Positions 60,959 through 64,000 of a DNA stretch of 64,000 nucleotides are shown here, piece by piece (the first letter of the stretch is position 1; each line of letters begins with the position of its first letter). Below the pieces are notes generated by a model. The model did no database searches. It had not been told where the DNA came from and saw nothing but the letters and a program-made list of their open reading frames with translations. A program made the position numbers and the translations under genes. Source of the stretch: Catellatospora tritici (GTDB taxonomy: Bacteria; Actinomycetota; Actinomycetes; Mycobacteriales; Micromonosporaceae); the NCBI RefSeq assembly GCF_019083965.1, contig NZ_JAHRCY010000025.1:1-64000 (forward strand), in the 5' to 3' direction.

Positions 60959-61006
60959 CGCCGCAGTATCGCGCAAGATCCTCCCCCACAGAACCCCCCG
61001 TCCACA

Positions 61007-61031
61007 GGTAGGGAAGGGGTCCTTCGCTACC
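61007..61031. repeat. GGAAGGGCACCTTC-type repeat (half copy H)
   Basis: GGTAGGGAAGGGGTCCTTCGCTACC, a short palindrome with GGTAG/CTACC ends and the GAAGGGGTCCTTC core. It is shorter than other copies and stands upstream of the ThrE-type gene. Confidence 0.7.
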
Positions 61032-61055
61032 TGACGCCCCAGGCGGGAGGGTGCG

Positions 61056-61697
61056 TCACCGCTTGCGGGCGAGTAGCTGCAGGGCTTGGCTGGAGTTGCC
61101 GTTCATGGTGGTGACCAGGACGGTTTCCTCGCGCAGCAGGTCGCATTCGGACAGCAGGGTGCGTAGGCGAGCCGGTTCGTGGTGGCGGCAGACCCCGCCG
61201 TCATCGGTGACGAAGGTGCCGTACGGCAGCGGTGATGTCGCGGCGTGGGCGGCGTAGCGGGCGCGGTTGCGGTCGTCGTCCTGCAGCGACACGTCGCTGA
61301 CGTAGAGCAGGCCGCCCGGGGCGAGCACCCGGATCAGCTCTGCGACGAGGGCCTCCTGCGCGGCGTCGGACGGCACGCAGGTGAGTATCGCGAACAGCAG
61401 CACCATGTCGTAGGAACCGTCCGGGAAGGGCAGCGCCGCGCCCGGCGCGATCACACGCAGGTCCAGCCCGGCCGAGGCCGCGAGACCCCGACGCACCGCC
61501 GACTCCGACACGTCGACGCCGGTCAGGTCGGTGAAACCTTGCCCGGCCAGCTCGTTCATCACCCGGCCGTAGCCGCAACCGAAGTCCAGCACCCGCGCCT
61601 CGCGCGGCACACCGTCCAGCCAGGACTGTCGCAGCGGGTGGCTGTACGTCTTCGTGGCGCCCGCGGTCTCCCAGTAACCGATGCTGCTGTCCCCCAT
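61056..61697 (-). CDS. Class I SAM-dependent methyltransferase
   Basis: 213 residues with motif I VLDFGCGYGRV, an acidic residue in DLTGVDVSESAV, and LLFAILTCVPSDAAQEALVAELIRVLAPGGLLYVSDV (motif post I to III). Only the SAM-binding fold can be assigned; the substrate is unknown. TATGCT eight bases before ATG 61697 may be its -10 box. It lies 25 bp downstream of the alkB-type gene on the same strand. Confidence 0.88.
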   Translation of the reverse strand: MGDSSIGYWETAGATKTYSHPLRQSWLDGVPREARVLDFGCGYGRVMNELAGQGFTDLTGVDVSESAVRRGLAASAGLDLRVIAPGAALPFPDGSYDMVLLFAILTCVPSDAAQEALVAELIRVLAPGGLLYVSDVSLQDDDRNRARYAAHAATSPLPYGTFVTDDGGVCRHHEPARLRTLLSECDLLREETVLVTTMNGNSSQALQLLARKR

Positions 61698-61722
61698 GCG
61701 GACGCAGCATAGCCAGGGCGGA

Positions 61723-62349
61723 TCACGACACGTTGACCGGGCGGAACTGCACGCTCACGCGCGGGCCGACGTGCCGGGCCGTCTTCGGGATGCAGTGCTC
61801 CCAGGTGCGCTGGCAGGAGCCGCCCATCACGACCAGGTCGCCGTGGCCGAGCGGGAACCTGATGCTGTCGCCTCCGCCGCGTGGGCGCAGCAGCAGCGGC
61901 CGGGGTTCACCGAACGACACGATCGCGACCATGGTGTCGTGCCGGGCGCCCCGCCCGATGGTGTCACCGTGCCAGGCCACGCTGTCGCGGCCGTCGCGGT
62001 AGAGGCACATGCCCGCGGTGACGAACGGCTCGCCCAGCTCGGCGACGTAGTACGCGCTGAGCAGGTCGCGAGCCCGGGTCAGGATCGGGTGCGGCAGCGG
62101 CTCGTCGGCGCCGTACCAGCGCAGCAGGCGGGGTACGTCGACGTCGCGGTCGTACATCTCGCGGCGTTCGGCGCGCCAGTCGACCTCGTCGAGCAGCGTC
62201 TGCAGCACCGCCTCCGAGCCCGTGACCCAGCCGGTCAGGTGGTCGACCCACGCGCCCCGGGTCAGCTCGTGCCGGACCGGGGCGAGCGGGCCCAGACCCG
62301 CCTGCTCGGCGAGGTCGAACATCGACGGCTGATGGGCGACAGGGGCCAT
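61723..62349 (-). CDS. alkB: AlkB-family 2-oxoglutarate/Fe(II) dioxygenase
   Basis: 208 residues. The iron ligands are HxD in WHGDTIG and the later histidine in TWEHCIPK, and the arginines that bind 2-oxoglutarate are in HVGPRVSVQFR. AlkB proteins remove alkyl groups from DNA or RNA bases by oxidation. TATCAT (62362-62357) lies seven bases before ATG 62349: leaderless start. A methyltransferase gene follows downstream on the same strand. Confidence 0.9.
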   Translation of the reverse strand: MAPVAHQPSMFDLAEQAGLGPLAPVRHELTRGAWVDHLTGWVTGSEAVLQTLLDEVDWRAERREMYDRDVDVPRLLRWYGADEPLPHPILTRARDLLSAYYVAELGEPFVTAGMCLYRDGRDSVAWHGDTIGRGARHDTMVAIVSFGEPRPLLLRPRGGGDSIRFPLGHGDLVVMGGSCQRTWEHCIPKTARHVGPRVSVQFRPVNVS

Positions 62350-62443
62350 GGCTGCGATGATACACCCGGCCTAGAACAGGCGTTCTAACGACGGCCGCCT
62401 CGGCAGACGACCCTGCCTCGGCCCTCGCGTGTGACTCCCAGAC

Positions 62444-63313
62444 CTAGTCGGCCATTCCCATGGGTAGTTGGCCAGTTCGGGTGGGTAGTTCGCCAGTTCG
62501 GGCGAGAAGCTGCGCCAGCACAGCCGCAGCCGTCGGGGCCAGGTCCAGCTTGGTGACCTCTGCGAGCCTTACGAACTCCGCAGCCTGCCCCTCACCGAGG
62601 ACGATGGCGCCGGAGGGCACCAAGCCGCAGCGGGCCGTGTAGACGCGCACGTCCACCCCCGACGTGCCTTCGGCGAGGTCTGGACGCATGTCCTGCCAGA
62701 AGAGCTGAAACTCCGTATCGAGGACCAGCCCGGTCTCCTCAGCCAGTTCGCGTCGAGCCGCCTGTTCGTAACCCTCGCCTTCTTCGACATGTCCGCCGAC
62801 CAGACCCCATTGCCCTGGCTCGGCCCGGGCATTGCGATCACGAAGCTGCAGCAAGACCGCCCCAGCGGAATCGACGAGCAGAACCACCGCGATCCGCACC
62901 GGCGGACCAGCCGGTGTCGATGAGTGCGCACCGTCGATGCGGTGCAGCCCCGCTTGCACCCGGTGCCGGAGAAGCTCGTACTGCCCACGACACCGGTTCG
63001 GCGAGCCAGACGGACGGGCCACGCCCACGCCGCCGGTGACGGTCTCGCCCGGCCGGAACTGATCCCGGGTGAGGTCGACCTCGGTGCCGTCGGGCAGACG
63101 ATTCCAGTAGTGATACCCGCGCCGTACTCCGCTCTCGAACACCTCGCCGAGCACCAGATCGCCACCGAGCAGGTCGTGGACGACAAGGGCAGTGACCCCA
63201 CATTGACCCCGACTCGGGTTCTCCGGCCGCCAATCCGCAAGATCGACGGGATCACAGGTATCCGGCCCCCACGAGTCCCGCACGACGGGTCTCAGCCGCG
63301 ACAAAGTCAGCAC
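62444..63313 (-). CDS. Nudix hydrolase with N-terminal YunG-like domain
   Basis: 289 residues. The N-terminal half (about 1-105) has CGVTALVVHDLLGGDLVLGEVFESGVRRGYHYWNRLPDGTEVDLTRDQF, a small YunG-like fold with a Cys and His that could be catalytic. The C-terminal half has a perfect Nudix box, GGHVEEGEGYEQAARRELAEETGL. It should hydrolyse a nucleoside diphosphate linked to a side group; the partner domain's function is unknown. GTG 63313 is chosen because residues before it lack domain character; longer starts up to 63388 are possible. Confidence 0.82.
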   Translation of the reverse strand: MLTLSRLRPVVRDSWGPDTCDPVDLADWRPENPSRGQCGVTALVVHDLLGGDLVLGEVFESGVRRGYHYWNRLPDGTEVDLTRDQFRPGETVTGGVGVARPSGSPNRCRGQYELLRHRVQAGLHRIDGAHSSTPAGPPVRIAVVLLVDSAGAVLLQLRDRNARAEPGQWGLVGGHVEEGEGYEQAARRELAEETGLVLDTEFQLFWQDMRPDLAEGTSGVDVRVYTARCGLVPSGAIVLGEGQAAEFVRLAEVTKLDLAPTAAAVLAQLLARTGELPTRTGQLPMGMAD

Positions 63314-63390
63314 CGCAGCATCATGCAACCCGCCACCGACAACGTCAGCGGAGTATGTCCGGCAGCGCCGGGTTGGGAGGTGGCTCACGC

Positions 63391-63837
63391 TCAGGTGCGG
63401 CTCGCCTCAACCGGGTTCGCTGCCAGCAGGTCGGCCAGCCCGACCGGGTACAGCGGGCGGGCGGGGCCGAACCCGCTCAGCGGTCGCCACATGACCGTCG
63501 CGCCCGGGTCGTCGAGGACGCCGCCGAGGACATCCCGCTCGTACCACGACGGGTCGGCGAAGCGGCAGTCGAAGACGAACGCGATCTCGTGCCCGTCGCG
63601 GCCGAACCCATGGAAGATGCTCTCCAGCACCCCGACCCGGCGCACGTCCAGCAGCTCGGCGTCCAACTCCTCCCGCAGCTCCCGGCACACCGCGTCCTCG
63701 GCGGTCTCGCCGAACTCGATGCCGCCGCCCAGCGGACGGTAGAAAACCTGATCCTTCGTCGGATCGTGGTATTCGAACACCAGCAGGTCATCGCCCCGGC
63801 GCGGCACGGCCAGGGCGATCGGGCGGATCAGTGACAT
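63391..63837 (-). CDS. Nudix hydrolase
   Basis: 148 residues. Nudix box GGGIEFGETAEDAVCRELREELDAELL is intact (GX5EX7REUXEE). TATCTT (63849-63844) lies six bases before ATG 63837: leaderless start. It lies 77 bp upstream of the YunG-Nudix gene. The substrate is unknown. Confidence 0.9.
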   Translation of the reverse strand: MSLIRPIALAVPRRGDDLLVFEYHDPTKDQVFYRPLGGGIEFGETAEDAVCRELREELDAELLDVRRVGVLESIFHGFGRDGHEIAFVFDCRFADPSWYERDVLGGVLDDPGATVMWRPLSGFGPARPLYPVGLADLLAANPVEASRT

Positions 63838-64000
63838 CCGCTGAAGATACCGGTTCCGGCCATCCGGTCGGGCCGTCGCGACACGCCCGGGACCGCATCG
63901 GTCCGGCCGGTGGACTACCGAGCGGTTCACTGATGGCATCGCCGGTGCCGACACCGCAATCCGTCCGATCCGGAATTCGAGCCGTGTCGCAGCTCGCGAA
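63838..64000. other. Right-end non-coding sequence
   Basis: About 160 bp upstream of the Nudix gene. It holds the -10 box TATCTT and nothing else that I recognise. Confidence 0.5.

Overview
The window is high-GC DNA, densely coding on both strands, from an actinobacterium. A family such as Micromonosporaceae is my best guess. This is an inference from the actinobacterial cytochrome oxidase subunit IV, a wax-ester/triacylglycerol synthase, an EshA-type family 2B encapsulin, an Hrp1-like CBS protein, many probable leaderless starts and dispersed GGAAGGGCACCTTC hairpin repeats. I see no rRNA or tRNA gene, CRISPR array, insertion sequence or replication origin.

Layout. 1-6837 is a beta-glucan utilisation locus. 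It holds the start of a sugar-ABC binding lipoprotein, a LacI repressor, a very large secreted multi-domain glycosidase and a GH1 beta-glucosidase. Each has a GGAGAGCGCTCTCC palindrome in its promoter region, so the four form a local regulon. 6900-17800 carries an alditol oxidase, a sirtuin, a secreted GH18 chitinase, two lipoproteins, a GlxA-type regulator divergent from an amino-acid permease, and small conserved genes. 17905-19121 is a TIR-TPR gene broken by a one-base frameshift. 19272-23039 holds RNase H, a DoxX protein and a three-gene cluster: an ESX-like protein with a YxxxD motif, a papain-like cysteine peptidase and a small partner. 23232-30283 has a WS/DGAT acyltransferase, a run of small stress and membrane genes, and several one-gene units. 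30369-33125 is a secreted GH3-FN3-FN3-CBM2 beta-glucosidase with a CebR-like operator. 33370-37311 contains a degenerate SDR, a family 2B encapsulin shell and an adjacent polyprenyl diphosphate synthase with a near-perfect ribosome binding site. 37337-44503 holds DNA repair, acyltransferase, MarR/pirin and glycosyltransferase-like genes. 44526-50844 combines two sodium/solute symporters, their small membrane partners and a LytS/LytTR two-component pair. 50911-64000 carries an Hrp1-like CBS protein, a P-loop-less uridine kinase relative, an NDT-Nudix fusion, an inositol-phosphatase-like protein, a PadR-controlled hydrolase, a Ski2-like helicase, a ThrE-like exporter, a methyltransferase, AlkB and two Nudix proteins.

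How the parts work together. The left end and the GH3 gene suggest growth on plant or fungal beta-glucans: secreted enzymes cut the polymer, the ABC system imports oligomers, the intracellular GH1 enzyme finishes them, and LacI-family repressors sense the products. The chitinase extends this to chitin. The symporter/two-component block suggests regulated uptake of small carboxylates. The encapsulin/prenyl-synthase pair suggests isoprenoid precursor chemistry inside a protein shell. The ESX-like/peptidase cluster suggests a secreted effector.

Non-coding DNA is rich in structure. One hairpin repeat family (GGAAGGGCACCTTC type) occurs at eight intergenic sites. A second palindrome family (core AGTTGCCGGGCAATCGGG) and a third (67-bp elements with GATGATCG ends) occur twice each. 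There are also three short tandem arrays. At least fifteen genes have a TAnnnT-type -10 box six or seven bases before the start codon and probably make leaderless mRNAs.
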